Shown here one piece after another: positions 40,558-49,151 of a DNA stretch of 64,000 bases (positions within the stretch are counted from its first letter, which is position 1; every line of letters begins with the position of its first letter). The stretch comes from Pseudogemmobacter hezensis. Lineage in GTDB: Bacteria; Pseudomonadota; Alphaproteobacteria; Rhodobacterales; Rhodobacteraceae. The notes beneath the pieces were generated by a model, which saw nothing but the letters and a program-made list of their open reading frames with translations, ran no database searches and was not told where the DNA came from. The DNA lies in the NCBI RefSeq assembly GCF_013155295.1, contig NZ_JABJXT010000006.1, positions 173,356 to 237,355 of the forward strand, given 5' to 3'. A program made the translations under genes and the position numbers.

Positions 40558-40665
40558 GGGACAGATGATTAAGGCCTGCGGGCTTTGGGCTGCCCCTCCG
40601 GGGGCCAGCCCCCGGACCCCCGGGATATTTCGGGACAGATGAAAAAAAGGCCTGTGGGCTTTGGG
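40558..40665. repeat. Direct repeat pair between fabD and fabG
   Basis: A block of about 32 bases beginning GGGACAGATGA and ending GGCTTTGGG occurs at 40558-40589 and again at 40632-40665, separated by a G/C-rich segment (CTCCGGGGGCCAGCCCCCGG, then CCCCCGGGATATTT). The fabG ribosome site (GGGAG) falls in the second copy. The central segment resembles short intergenic repeats that I recall from Rhodobacteraceae. Confidence 0.7.
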
Positions 40666-40674
40666 AGAATGCTT

Positions 40675-41412
40675 ATGTTTGATCTGACGGGTAAGACGGC
40701 GCTGGTGACGGGCGCTTCGGGCGGCATCGGGGCGGATATTGCCCGGGCTTTGCACAAGGCGGGTGCGGTAGTTGGGCTTTCGGGCACGCGGGTTCAGCCC
40801 CTTGAGGCGCTGGCGGCTGAGCTGGGCGAGCGGGCGCATGTGCTGGAGTGCAACCTCTCGGTGCCTGAAGAAGTTGAGGGGCTGGTGAAACGTGCGGTTG
40901 AGGCGATGGGCTCGGTTGAGATCCTTGTAAACAACGCCGGGATCACCCGTGACGGGCTGGCGATGCGGATGTCGGATGAGGACTGGGCCTCGGTTCTGGA
41001 TGTCAATCTGACTGCCAGTTTCCGCCTGTGCCGCGCTGCGATCCGCGGCATGATGAAGGCGCGTCAGGGCCGGATCATCAATATTTCCTCGGTCGTGGGC
41101 ACCACCGGAAATCCGGGCCAGGCGAATTACTGCGCCTCAAAGGCGGGGATGGTCGGCATGTCGAAGGCGCTGGCCGCCGAGGTGGCAAGCCGTGGCATCA
41201 CCGTGAATGCCGTCGCGCCGGGCTTTATCGAGACGGCGATGACCGACAAGCTGAATGAGGCGCAAAAGGGGGGGATTCTCTCGGCCGTGCCCGCAGGCCG
41301 TATGGGCCGCCCGCAGGAGATTGCGGCGGCCGTGGTCTATCTGGCCTCGGATGAGGCAGGCTATGTGACCGGCGCCACGCTGCATGTGAATGGCGGAATG
41401 GCAATGATCTAG
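40675..41412 (+). CDS. fabG: 3-oxoacyl-ACP reductase
   Basis: 245 residues, a short-chain dehydrogenase: Rossmann motif TGASGGIG, NNAGITRDGLAMRM, and catalytic Ser-Tyr-Lys in ISSVVGTTGNPGQANYCASKAG. It reduces 3-oxoacyl-ACP with NADPH. ATG 40675 is used, with GGGAG 7 bases before it; a longer frame upstream runs through the repeat pair. Confidence 0.96.
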   Translation: MFDLTGKTALVTGASGGIGADIARALHKAGAVVGLSGTRVQPLEALAAELGERAHVLECNLSVPEEVEGLVKRAVEAMGSVEILVNNAGITRDGLAMRMSDEDWASVLDVNLTASFRLCRAAIRGMMKARQGRIINISSVVGTTGNPGQANYCASKAGMVGMSKALAAEVASRGITVNAVAPGFIETAMTDKLNEAQKGGILSAVPAGRMGRPQEIAAAVVYLASDEAGYVTGATLHVNGGMAMI

Positions 41413-41476
41413 GCATTTGTGCCCGCCCCGGGCTGCGTTCTGTCCCGACGGGACTTGACCTTCGGGGCGGAAAGCA

Positions 41477-41505
41477 TTTGCCATGGGGCGCGGCTGTGCT
41501 ATAGC
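41477..41505 (+). promoter_or_regulatory. Candidate acpP promoter
   Basis: TTTGCC (41477-41482), 17-base spacer, TATAGC (41500-41505), about 125 bases before the acpP start. Highly expressed acpP genes commonly have their own promoter. Confidence 0.45.
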
Positions 41506-41629
41506 CCGCGCCAGAATCCCGGGGCTTTCCCCGGTACTGCCGTGACTGGGGGTTTCCCCGGGGCGGATAACCAGGCCCGAGAACCAAGGCCCGGGGGCAT
41601 GACCCCGCGAACGGAGTAGAGGACGTAAC

Positions 41630-41863
41630 ATGAGCGACATCGCAGATCGCGTGAAGAAGATCGTTGTCGAGCATCTCGGCGTTGAAGAGGACAAGGTCAC
41701 CGAGACCGCCTCGTTCATCGACGATCTGGGTGCAGACTCGCTGGACACGGTCGAGCTGGTCATGGCTTTTGAAGAAGAATTCGGCATTGAAATCCCGGAT
41801 GACGCTGCAGAAACCATCCAGACCTTTGGCGACGCTGTTGGTTTCATCACCAAGGCTTCCTGA
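41630..41863 (+). CDS. acpP: Acyl carrier protein
   Basis: 77 residues, acidic, with the phosphopantetheine Ser37 in [13 protein letters not shown]. It carries acyl chains through fatty-acid synthesis. GAGG precedes the ATG by about 9 bases. A strong terminator follows, so part of the transcripts stop before the next genes. Confidence 0.98.
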   Translation: MSDIADRVKKIVVEHLGVEEDKVTETASFIDDLGADSLDTVELVMAFEEEFGIEIPDDAAETIQTFGDAVGFITKAS

Positions 41864-41893
41864 TCGTTTTCTTCCCATTGCGGGATGAAAGAG

Positions 41894-41921
41894 GGCTCTC
41901 CGGTTTCGGAGAGCCTTTTTT
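41894..41921 (+). terminator. Rho-independent terminator of acpP
   Basis: GGCTCTCCG (41894-41902), 4-base loop, CGGAGAGCC (41907-41915), six T. Confidence 0.95.
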
Positions 41922-41952
41922 GTTTTGGCGCGGCCTGCGCCGGGCCTGGGCC

Positions 41953-41982
41953 TGCGGTGGCCTGGTCTGCGGTGGCCTGGTC
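41953..41982. repeat. 15-bp tandem duplication
   Basis: TGCGGTGGCCTGGTC at 41953-41967 is repeated exactly at 41968-41982, with partial copies on both sides. Confidence 0.9.
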
Positions 41983-42138
41983 TGAGGGCCGCGGATCGGG
42001 GCAGGGAATACCTGACCCGGGAATCGGGACAAATGCGCAGGGGGGGCAACTGACGCGGGCCGGGCGATATGCGAGGCCTTTCCCGTACAGGGATTCGCGA
42101 CAGAATCGTCTGGCAGAAACGTCGGAAGCGACCGCTTC

Positions 42139-42918
42139 ATGAGATGTCTGGCAGGCGCGATAATGCTATCGCTGGCTTTGGGGCTGGCTGGTCGGGCCGG
42201 GGCGACGCCCCCCGATGTGATCGACGTCAGCGATGAGGTGTTCGGCTTTAGCCAGGACAGCATCGTCCTGCTGCGCAGTCTGCGCGACAATCTCGGCCTT
42301 TATACTGCCGAGCGGCGCTATGCTTTTCTCGTGACGGTTGACCGGGCCAGCGGGGCCGAGAGTCTGCAACCCGTCTGTCAGATCTATCGGCATGAAGATA
42401 CCGATCAGGCCGGGAATGCGCCCGGTGTTCTGTCCTGGGCCAGTCATGATGAGACGCCAGATGATGCGGTGAACCCATGGGATGTGCTGGCGGCGGCGGG
42501 GGGCTCGCCCTTTCGGCCAGGCGGGTTCCAGGACATTGAGGCGGCCGGGCTTTCGGGAAGCCTTGCTGCTGGGGCGATCAGAATCAGCGCAGAGAGCGGA
42601 AGCAATGCTGCCTGGAGCGGTGAGGGCGCGGTGCTTTTGACAGGCGCTGGGGCGCGGCTCGATGCGGTTGCCGACAGGCTGGGCGATATGCCGCGTATGG
42701 GGCCGCTTCGCGCCGGTGATCTGCTGCGCGACCAGGCCTTCGGCCCTGAGAGTTGCACGATTGCCGATGTGCTGATCTTTGGGGGAATTGCGGGCGGGAT
42801 GACGGGGGGCGAGCCCTCGGCCATGCTGCGGATGGATTGTGGTGACGCGGAAGAGGGGCTGGCCGCCTCTTTGCTGGTTGCGGTGCCTATGGGATGGCGT
42901 GGGGCGATTGCGCCCTGA
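42139..42918 (+). CDS. Secreted protein of unknown function between acpP and fabF
   Basis: 259 residues. Signal peptide (residues 1-22, cleavage near GATP). The mature domain has three Cys residues (QPVCQIYRH, ESCTIADV, RMDCGDAEE) and no family I recognise; GFSQDSIVLLRSLRDNLGLY and VDRASGAESLQPVCQI are the most distinctive pieces. It lies in the fatty-acid cluster but has a signal peptide, so it need not take part in fatty-acid synthesis. Its stop codon is inside an 18-bp tandem duplication. Confidence 0.65.
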   Translation: MRCLAGAIMLSLALGLAGRAGATPPDVIDVSDEVFGFSQDSIVLLRSLRDNLGLYTAERRYAFLVTVDRASGAESLQPVCQIYRHEDTDQAGNAPGVLSWASHDETPDDAVNPWDVLAAAGGSPFRPGGFQDIEAAGLSGSLAAGAIRISAESGSNAAWSGEGAVLLTGAGARLDAVADRLGDMPRMGPLRAGDLLRDQAFGPESCTIADVLIFGGIAGGMTGGEPSAMLRMDCGDAEEGLAASLLVAVPMGWRGAIAP

Positions 42919-42949
42919 TCTTTTGATCTTGCCTGATCTTTTGAGCTGC
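42914..42949. repeat. 18-bp tandem duplication across a stop codon
   Basis: Units beginning CCTGATCTTTTGA at 42914-42931 and 42932-42949, with a third degenerate unit after. The first contains the TGA stop of the upstream gene. Confidence 0.85.
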
Positions 42950-43072
42950 AGACCTTTTGAACTGCGGCGGCATGCGGCGGGGGCCTGCCCGCAATTTCGC
43001 GCAATGTTGCGGCGCGACGGGTGCGCGTGTATCACCCGAATTGAAATGATCGCCTTTGTCGGGAGTGTAAAC

Positions 43073-44332
43073 ATGCGCCGTGTCGTCGTAACGGGTCTGG
43101 GAATGGTCACGCCGCTGGCCTCTGGGGTGGAAGAAACCTGGAGTCGCCTGCTGGAGGGGCAGTCCGGCGCCGGGCCGATCACGAAATTCGATGCCTCGAA
43201 TGTGGTGACCCAATATGCCTGCGAGATCCCGCGCGGTGACGGCAGCAATGGCACCTTCAACCCCGATGACTGGATGGAGCCGAAAGAGCAGCGCAAGGTC
43301 GATGACTTTATCCTTTACGGGATGGCGGCGGCGGTTCAGGCGGTGAAGGATTCGGGCTGGGAGCCTGCAACCGAGGACGAAAAAGAGCGCACCGGCGTCA
43401 TGATCGGCTCTGGCATCGGCGGGCTTTCGACCATTGCCGAGACGGCGGTGCTGATCAAAGAAAAGGGGCCAAAGCGGGTTTCTCCCTTCTTCATCCCCGG
43501 CTCGCTGATCAATCTGGTCTCGGGCCAGGTTTCGATCCGCTTTGGCTTTAAGGGGCCGAACCATGCGGTGGTGACCGCCTGCTCGACCGGGGCGCATGCG
43601 ATTGGCGATGCGGCGCGGCTGATCATGCTGGGCGATGCCGATGTGATGGTGGCGGGTGGTGCGGAAAGCCCGATCTCGGAAATCGGCATTGCTGGTTTCA
43701 ACGCCTGCAAGGCGCTGTCGACCAAACGCGCCGATGATCCGGCGAAGGCCAGCCGTCCCTATGACGCGGATCGTGACGGTTTCGTCATGGGCGAGGGTGC
43801 GGGCATCGTGGTGCTGGAAGAATATGAGCACGCCAAAGCCCGCGGCGCGAAGATCTATGCCGAGGTGCTGGGCTATGGGCTTTCGGGCGACGCCTATCAC
43901 ATCACCGCGCCCTCTGAGGATGGCGATGGCGGTTTCCGCTCGATGAAGGCGGCGCTGGCGCGGGCGGGGGTGACGCCGGATCAGGTGGATTACATCAACG
44001 CACATGGCACCTCGACCATGGCCGACACGATCGAGCTGGGCGCGGTCGAGCGTCTGATGGGCGATGCGGCGGCGAATGCGGTCATGTCCTCGACCAAATC
44101 GTCAATCGGGCACCTTCTGGGGGCTGCTGGCGCGGTAGAGGCGATTTTCTGCATCCTGGCGATCCGCGATCAGGTCGCGCCGCCGACGATCAACCTCGAC
44201 AATCCGGCGGTGACGCCGAAGCTGAACCTGGCGGCGAATAAGAAGGTCGAGCGCAAGATCGACATCGCGCTGTCAAACAGCTTTGGCTTTGGTGGCACCA
44301 ATGCCAGCCTGGTTCTGGGCAAGGTGCGCTGA
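43073..44332 (+). CDS. fabF: 3-oxoacyl-ACP synthase II
   Basis: 419 residues. The condensing-enzyme triad is present: Cys170 in VVTACSTGAHAIG, His in NAHGTSTMADTIE and His in SIGHLLGAAG. RRVVVTGLGMVTPLA at the start is the family consensus. It elongates acyl-ACP with malonyl-ACP. mltG follows after 3 bases. Confidence 0.97.
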   Translation: MRRVVVTGLGMVTPLASGVEETWSRLLEGQSGAGPITKFDASNVVTQYACEIPRGDGSNGTFNPDDWMEPKEQRKVDDFILYGMAAAVQAVKDSGWEPATEDEKERTGVMIGSGIGGLSTIAETAVLIKEKGPKRVSPFFIPGSLINLVSGQVSIRFGFKGPNHAVVTACSTGAHAIGDAARLIMLGDADVMVAGGAESPISEIGIAGFNACKALSTKRADDPAKASRPYDADRDGFVMGEGAGIVVLEEYEHAKARGAKIYAEVLGYGLSGDAYHITAPSEDGDGGFRSMKAALARAGVTPDQVDYINAHGTSTMADTIELGAVERLMGDAAANAVMSSTKSSIGHLLGAAGAVEAIFCILAIRDQVAPPTINLDNPAVTPKLNLAANKKVERKIDIALSNSFGFGGTNASLVLGKVR

Positions 44333-44335
44333 TCG

Positions 44336-45517
44336 ATGTGGAAAAGCATCGCCTCGAATGCGCTGACCCTGTTCATCGTGCTGCTGGTGGTTGGGGCGGG
44401 GCTGATCGCCTGGGGGCGCAATGAGTTCATCAGCCCCGGCCCGCTGACCGAAGCGGCTTGCATTCAGGTCGAGCGCGGCGCGGGCCTGCCCTCGGTCAGC
44501 CGCAACCTTGAGGCGCGGGGCGTGGTCTCTGATGCGCGGATCTTTCGGATCGGTGCTGATTATTCGGGCCGTTCCAAGGATCTGAAGTTTGGATCCTATC
44601 TGATCCCGCCGGGCAGCTCGATGGTAGATGTGCTGGGGGCGCTGACGCAGGGCGGGGCCTCGACCTGCGGCCAGGAAATCCAGCTGGTGATCGGTGTTGC
44701 CAGCTCGAATGTGGTGCTGCGCGAGCTGGACCCGGCCACCAACCGCTTTGTCGAAGTGGCGCGCTTTGCGCCTGATGCCGATGAGCGGCCGGCGGAATAT
44801 CTGGAGGCCGAGGCGCAGCCGGATATGCGTTTCACGGTGACGCTGGTTGAAGGCGCAACCTCCTGGGCGGTGGCAGATGCGCTGCGCAAGGTTGATTTCA
44901 TGAGCGGCGATATTGCTGGCGTGCCGCCCGAGGGCTCGCTTGCGCCGCAAAGCTATGACGTGACCAAAGGCGGCGACCGCGCGGCGCTGATCGCGCAGAT
45001 GACCGCCTCGCAAGAGCGGATCATGGCCGAGCTTTGGCCGGGCCGCGATGAGGGGCTGCCCTATGCAAACCCCGAAGAGGCGATGGTCATGGCCTCGATC
45101 ATCGAGAAGGAAACGGCGGTTGCGGCCGAGCGCGGCCTTGTCGCCAGCGTCTTCGTCAACCGCCTGGAACAGGGGATGCGGCTGCAGACCGACCCGACGG
45201 TGATCTATGGCATCACCAATGGCGAAGGCGTGCTGGGGCGCGGTCTGCGCCAAAGCGAGCTGCGCCGGGCCACCCCTTACAACACCTATGTGATCGACGG
45301 GCTGCCGCCGACGCCGATTGCCAACCCGGGCCGCGCCTCTATCGAGGCGGCGCTGCATCCCGAGACCTCGGACTATGTGTTCTTTGTGGCTGACGGCACG
45401 GGCGGGCATGCTTTCGCGGTGACGCTGGCCGAGCATAACGAGAATGTCGCCCGCTGGCGCCAGATCGAGGCGCAGCAGGGCCAGGCCGGAGAGGGCGGCG
45501 TCCAGAGCGCTGACTGA
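44336..45517 (+). CDS. mltG: Endolytic murein transglycosylase MltG
   Basis: 393 residues. One N-terminal transmembrane helix (LTLFIVLLVVGAGLIAWG) precedes the periplasmic YceG/MltG domain with VMASIIEKETAVAAER (catalytic Glu) and LQTDPTVIYGI, PYNTYVIDGLPPTPIANPG. It cuts nascent glycan strands and helps set their length. Coupled closely to fabF, as in many bacteria. Confidence 0.95.
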   Translation: MWKSIASNALTLFIVLLVVGAGLIAWGRNEFISPGPLTEAACIQVERGAGLPSVSRNLEARGVVSDARIFRIGADYSGRSKDLKFGSYLIPPGSSMVDVLGALTQGGASTCGQEIQLVIGVASSNVVLRELDPATNRFVEVARFAPDADERPAEYLEAEAQPDMRFTVTLVEGATSWAVADALRKVDFMSGDIAGVPPEGSLAPQSYDVTKGGDRAALIAQMTASQERIMAELWPGRDEGLPYANPEEAMVMASIIEKETAVAAERGLVASVFVNRLEQGMRLQTDPTVIYGITNGEGVLGRGLRQSELRRATPYNTYVIDGLPPTPIANPGRASIEAALHPETSDYVFFVADGTGGHAFAVTLAEHNENVARWRQIEAQQGQAGEGGVQSAD

Positions 45518-45556
45518 CCGCCTGCGTGCGGAGAAACGATTTGGCGGATGTTACAG

Positions 45557-45590
45557 CAGCCCCGTTGCCAGAGATCTGGCAGCGGGGCTG
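45557..45590 (+). terminator. Terminator of the fabF-mltG transcript
   Basis: CAGCCCCGTTGCCAG (45557-45571) pairs with CTGGCAGCGGGGCTG (45576-45590) with one internal mismatch, followed by TTGCTTTCT. Confidence 0.85.
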
Positions 45591-45724
45591 TTGCTTTCTA
45601 AGCCGTTGTTTCTGAGGGGGAATGGCTGAGATGCGTTATGTGCCCGGCCCTGGCGGGTGCGAAGTGGTTAATGATACGTTAATGTTGAGATCGCATAAGT
45701 CTTTGATTTTGCTGTGATTTCACC

Positions 45725-45753
45725 TTGACTCTGCGAGCGGTCTGATCTAGAGA
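45725..45753 (+). promoter_or_regulatory. Candidate GTA cluster promoter
   Basis: TTGACT (45725-45730), 17-base spacer, TAGAGA (45748-45753). It would start transcription about 160 bases before g1. In R. capsulatus the GTA cluster has a promoter in the corresponding position controlled by the activator GafA; no GafA gene is in this window. Confidence 0.45.
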
Positions 45754-45780
45754 TTGTGACATGCTGAAAGAGGTGTGAAG

Positions 45781-45813
45781 GCGGCCAGGGGGTGACCCCG
45801 GGGCCGCTTTTTT
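45781..45813 (+). terminator. Intrinsic terminator upstream of GTA g1
   Basis: GCGGCC (45781-45786) and GGCCGC (45802-45807), with an inner GGGG/CCCC stem, then six T (45808-45813). It lies between the candidate promoter and g1. Confidence 0.8.
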
Positions 45814-45869
45814 ATGCCGGGCCCTTTTTGTGCCTGCGGGCTGAAGCGGGGCCAGAGAGGATTGCTGAT

Positions 45870-45895
45870 GGGGCAGGCTGGCGGGGCAGGCTGGC
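45870..45895. repeat. 13-bp tandem duplication
   Basis: GGGGCAGGCTGGC at 45870-45882 and 45883-45895, exact. Confidence 0.92.
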
Positions 45896-45920
45896 AGAGC
45901 ATGAGGGCAGGTGGGCACTT

Positions 45921-46265
45921 ATGACAATCCGAATGACGGAAGGGGAAAGCGATCCGGTTGACCTTACCCAGGCGGCCGGGGCGCTGAACCTGACGGAAGA
46001 GCTGTATCGCATCGCGGTCGAAGAGCTGAACGAGGCTTTCGCGGGGATCCGCCAGGGCCGGTTTGAAATGGCAAAAGAGGGCAGGCGGGCGGTCAGGGAT
46101 CTGGCTGATCTGTCAAAGGCGCTGCTGGAGGAGAGAAGGAATGTCGACAAACTCCGCAAAGAGCTTGCCGGGGCAGGTGCCGGGGATGGCGCACTCGACC
46201 TCGGGCTCGCGCGAGATGAGATCGGGCGCCGACTGGCTCGCCTCCGCGCTGCCAGAGGAGATTGA
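45921..46265 (+). CDS. GTA terminase small subunit (g1)
   Basis: 114 residues, matching the RcGTA gene g1 product in position and in the mostly helical, charged sequence MTIRMTEGESDPVDLTQAAG and LNLTEELYRIAVEELNEAFAG. The TerS ring recognises or admits DNA for headful packaging; in GTAs it shows little sequence preference. Start ATG 45921; an alternative ATG five codons later exists. Its last 125 bases overlap g2, a long overlap that suggests coupled translation. Confidence 0.8.
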   Translation: MTIRMTEGESDPVDLTQAAGALNLTEELYRIAVEELNEAFAGIRQGRFEMAKEGRRAVRDLADLSKALLEERRNVDKLRKELAGAGAGDGALDLGLARDEIGRRLARLRAARGD

Positions 46266-47568
46266 TGAATTTCTGGGGGGCTTAAGTGACAATGCCCTGA
46301 AGGCGCTGCCGTGGATTTTTGAGTTCTGGGCGCTGCCGCATCAGCTGCCACCCGAAGGGGCGTGGAAATCCTGGGTGATCATGGGCGGGCGCGGCGCGGG
46401 CAAGACCCGGGCGGGCGCGGAATGGGTGCGCATGATGGTCGAGGGCGACACGGCTGAGGCCCCGGGTAAGGCGCGGCGCGTGGCGCTGGTGGCAGAGACG
46501 CTTGAACAGGCGCGTGAGGTGATGGTGTTGGGCGAAAGCGGCATCCTTGCCTGCTCGCCCCCGGATCGGCGGCCGAAATGGATCGCGTCCCGCAACCGGC
46601 TGGAATGGGCGAATGGCGCGGTGGCGCAGCTTTATTCCGCTCATGACCCCGAGCGGCTGCGCGGCCCGCAATTCGATGCGGCCTGGGCGGATGAGCTGGC
46701 GAAATGGCCCAAAGCGGCCGAGACCTGGGATCAGCTGCAATTTGGCCTGCGGCTGGGGGACAATCCGCAGCAGGTGGTGACGACGACGCCCCGCAATGTG
46801 GCCTGTCTGAAGGCGATCCTTGGCAATCCCTCGACCGTGGTGACCCATGCGCCGACCGAGGCGAACCGGGTCTGGCTGGCGCAAAGCTATCTCGACGAGG
46901 TGCGGGCGCGTTATGGCGGCACCACGCAAGGCCGTCAGGAGCTGGAGGGGCTGCTGGTCGAAGAGGCCGAGGGCGCGCTTTGGAACCAGGCGATGATTGC
47001 GGGCGCCCAGGAGGCCGAGGTGCGGGCGGCGGTCAGACCGCTGCGGGTTGTCGTTGCGGTTGACCCGCCGGTGACGGCGACCAAGACCTCGGACGAATGC
47101 GGGATCGTGGTGGTGGGCGCGGATACCAGCGGGGCGCCGGGTGACTGGCGGGCGGTGGTGCTGGCCGATCGTACGGTGAGAGGGGCCAGCCCCGATGGCT
47201 GGGCGCGGGCGGCGGTGGCGGCGATGGAAGAGTTCAGCGCCGAGCGGTTGGTGGTCGAGGTGAACCAGGGCGGCGATCTGGTCGCGGGCGTGGTGCGCCA
47301 GGTCGATCCGCTGGTTCCGGTGCGTGAGGTGCGGGCGACGCGCGGCAAGATGCTGCGGGCCGAACCGATTGCGGCGCTCTATGAACAGGGGCGGATCGCA
47401 CATCGCCGGGGCCTGGGGGATCTGGAGGCGCAGATGGTGCAGATGACGCGCACCGGCTGGCAGGGGCAGGGCAGCCCGGACCGTCTGGATGCGCTGGTCT
47501 GGGCGCTGACCGAGCTGATGATCGCGCCGTCCTCGCGGATCGGGCAGCCGGGGGTGCGCTCGATCTGA
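46141..47568 (+). CDS. GTA terminase large subunit (g2)
   Basis: 475 residues. The ATPase domain has Walker A GGRGAGKTRAGAEWV and Walker B region FDAAWADELAKW; the RNase H-like nuclease part starts near VVVAVDPPVTATKTSDECGIVV and ends GSPDRLDALVWALTELM. It pumps DNA into preformed GTA heads. GGAGGAGAGAAGGA precedes the ATG 46141. It overlaps g1 by 125 bases. Confidence 0.95.
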   Translation: MSTNSAKSLPGQVPGMAHSTSGSREMRSGADWLASALPEEIDEFLGGLSDNALKALPWIFEFWALPHQLPPEGAWKSWVIMGGRGAGKTRAGAEWVRMMVEGDTAEAPGKARRVALVAETLEQAREVMVLGESGILACSPPDRRPKWIASRNRLEWANGAVAQLYSAHDPERLRGPQFDAAWADELAKWPKAAETWDQLQFGLRLGDNPQQVVTTTPRNVACLKAILGNPSTVVTHAPTEANRVWLAQSYLDEVRARYGGTTQGRQELEGLLVEEAEGALWNQAMIAGAQEAEVRAAVRPLRVVVAVDPPVTATKTSDECGIVVVGADTSGAPGDWRAVVLADRTVRGASPDGWARAAVAAMEEFSAERLVVEVNQGGDLVAGVVRQVDPLVPVREVRATRGKMLRAEPIAALYEQGRIAHRRGLGDLEAQMVQMTRTGWQGQGSPDRLDALVWALTELMIAPSSRIGQPGVRSI

Positions 47569-47670
47569 CGGAGGGCCGAGGCCCGGCCCTTTGGTGATTT
47601 TACGGAACTGAAATGAGCGGGTTGGCCTTTTGCGGGGCGGATCTCGCATGGCGAAGAGAGGAGCGGCTTT

Positions 47671-48909
47671 GTGTTCGATTTCCTGAAAGGCAAATCGCGG
47701 GTGCCGCCGGTGCCCGCCGTGAAAGCGAGTGCGACGGGGCGGGTGATCGCGCGCGGTCTTCCCCAGGGCCTGTCCGGTGGCGGCCCGGGGCGGGTGGCTG
47801 GCGGGGCACGGGATGCGGCCTCGCTGACGCGGGCGGGCTTTCAGGGCAATCCGGTGGGCTTTCGCGCGGTGCGGCTGATCGCCGAGGCGGCGGCGGCGCT
47901 GCCGGTAATCTGCCAGGACTGCGAGCGCCGTTATGAGGCGCATCCGGTACTTGCGCTGCTGGCCCGTCCCAATGGGGCGCAGGGGCGGGCAGAGTTGCTG
48001 GAGGCGATCTATGGCCACCTGCTGCTAAGCGGCAATGCCTATATCGAGGCGGTTGTCGGGGATGACGCGACGGGGCTTCCGGCTGAATTGCATGCGCTGC
48101 GCCCGGATCGGATGTCGATGCTGCCGGGGGCTGATGGCTGGCCTGCCGCCTATGATTACACGGTCTCGGGGCGGGTGCACCGCTTTCAGGTTTCGGATGG
48201 GCTTAGCCCGATCTGCCATATCCGCAGCTTTCACCCCCAGGATGACCATTTCGGCCTTTCGCCCATGCAGGCGGCGGCGGTGGCGATTGATGTCCATAAC
48301 GCGGCGTCAAACTGGTCGCGGGCGCTTTTGGACAATGCGGCACGGCCCTCGGGTGCGATCACCTACAAGGGGGCGGATGGGCAATCGGTTCTGACGCCGG
48401 ATCAGTATGACCGCCTGGTTTCCGAGATGGAGGCGCATCACCAGGGGGCCAGAAATGCCGGGCGGCCGATGCTGCTGGAGGGCGGGCTCGACTGGAAGCC
48501 GATGGGATTCTCGCCATCAGATATGGAGTTCCATGAGACAAAGCTGGCGGCCGCGCGAGAGATCGCGGTGGCTTTTGGCGTGCCGCCTATGCTGATGGGG
48601 ATCCCCGGCGACGCCACCTATGCCAATTACCAGGAGGCGAACCGGGCCTTTTACCGCCTGACGGTTCTGCCCCTGGCCAGCCGGGTGCTGGCGGCGCTGT
48701 CGCATTGGCTGGAGGGATTTGGCGGCGAGGCGGCTCAGCTGCGCCCCGATCTCGACCAGATTCCGGCGCTGGCGATGGAGCGCGATCAGCAATGGGCGCG
48801 GGTGGGGGCGGCCTCGTTCCTGAGTGATGGCGAGAAGCGCGCGCTGCTGGGCCTGCCGCGTCTGCCGGAACCGGGTGATGCCATGCCCGATAATGAGGGT
48901 GGCGCATGA
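47671..48909 (+). CDS. GTA portal protein (g3)
   Basis: 412 residues of the HK97-type phage portal family: RLIAEAAAALPVICQDC, NPVGFRAV, GNAYIEAVVG, HIRSFHPQDDHFGLSPMQAA, WKPMGFSPSDMEFHETKLAAAREIAVAFGVPPMLMG and YANYQEANRAFYR. The portal forms the ring through which DNA enters and leaves the head. It starts at GTG 47671 with GAGAGGAG upstream and overlaps g3.5 by 4 bases. Confidence 0.95.
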   Translation: MFDFLKGKSRVPPVPAVKASATGRVIARGLPQGLSGGGPGRVAGGARDAASLTRAGFQGNPVGFRAVRLIAEAAAALPVICQDCERRYEAHPVLALLARPNGAQGRAELLEAIYGHLLLSGNAYIEAVVGDDATGLPAELHALRPDRMSMLPGADGWPAAYDYTVSGRVHRFQVSDGLSPICHIRSFHPQDDHFGLSPMQAAAVAIDVHNAASNWSRALLDNAARPSGAITYKGADGQSVLTPDQYDRLVSEMEAHHQGARNAGRPMLLEGGLDWKPMGFSPSDMEFHETKLAAAREIAVAFGVPPMLMGIPGDATYANYQEANRAFYRLTVLPLASRVLAALSHWLEGFGGEAAQLRPDLDQIPALAMERDQQWARVGAASFLSDGEKRALLGLPRLPEPGDAMPDNEGGA

Positions 48910-49151
48910 GCACACGCAAGGAAGGGCCAGGATCGCGGTTTCTCTATGACAGTTTCGACGCTGCCCATGCCCGGATCGAGGCCAATGAGCGGGTGATGGA
49001 GGAACGCTGGTCGGGCCTGGAATTCCGCCTGAGCCAGATCGACGCGGCGCTGGAACGCCTGGAGCGGCGGATCTGGCTGGGGGTTTACGGGGTCGCGGGC
49101 TTCCTTCTGGCCCAGGGGGCCGAGGCAGTGATCCGCGCCGCCATGAAGTGA
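48906..49151 (+). CDS. GTA g3.5 small protein
   Basis: 81 residues: a charged helical N-terminal part (ARIEANERVMEERWSGLEFRLSQIDAALERLERRIW) predicted as coiled coil, and a C-terminal hydrophobic segment (LGVYGVAGFLLAQGAEAVIRAAM). It occupies the g3.5 position of RcGTA, between portal and protease. Role not established. It overlaps the portal gene by 4 bases, and its stop codon begins a 21-bp repeat array. Confidence 0.75.
   Translation: MSTRKEGPGSRFLYDSFDAAHARIEANERVMEERWSGLEFRLSQIDAALERLERRIWLGVYGVAGFLLAQGAEAVIRAAMK

Larger units (their letters stand above)
45591..45920. other. GTA leader region
   Basis: About 330 bases without a gene between mltG and the GTA cluster. It holds a sigma-70-like promoter (45725-45753), an intrinsic terminator (45781-45813) and a 13-bp tandem duplication (45870-45895). 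The A/T-rich part around 45670-45720 is the least G/C-rich of the segment. Confidence 0.6.

Noticed and set aside
46282..48018. 578-codon minus-strand frame opposite GTA g2 and g3
   Set aside because: Same reason: compositional shadow of the terminase and portal genes, without any recognisable domain.
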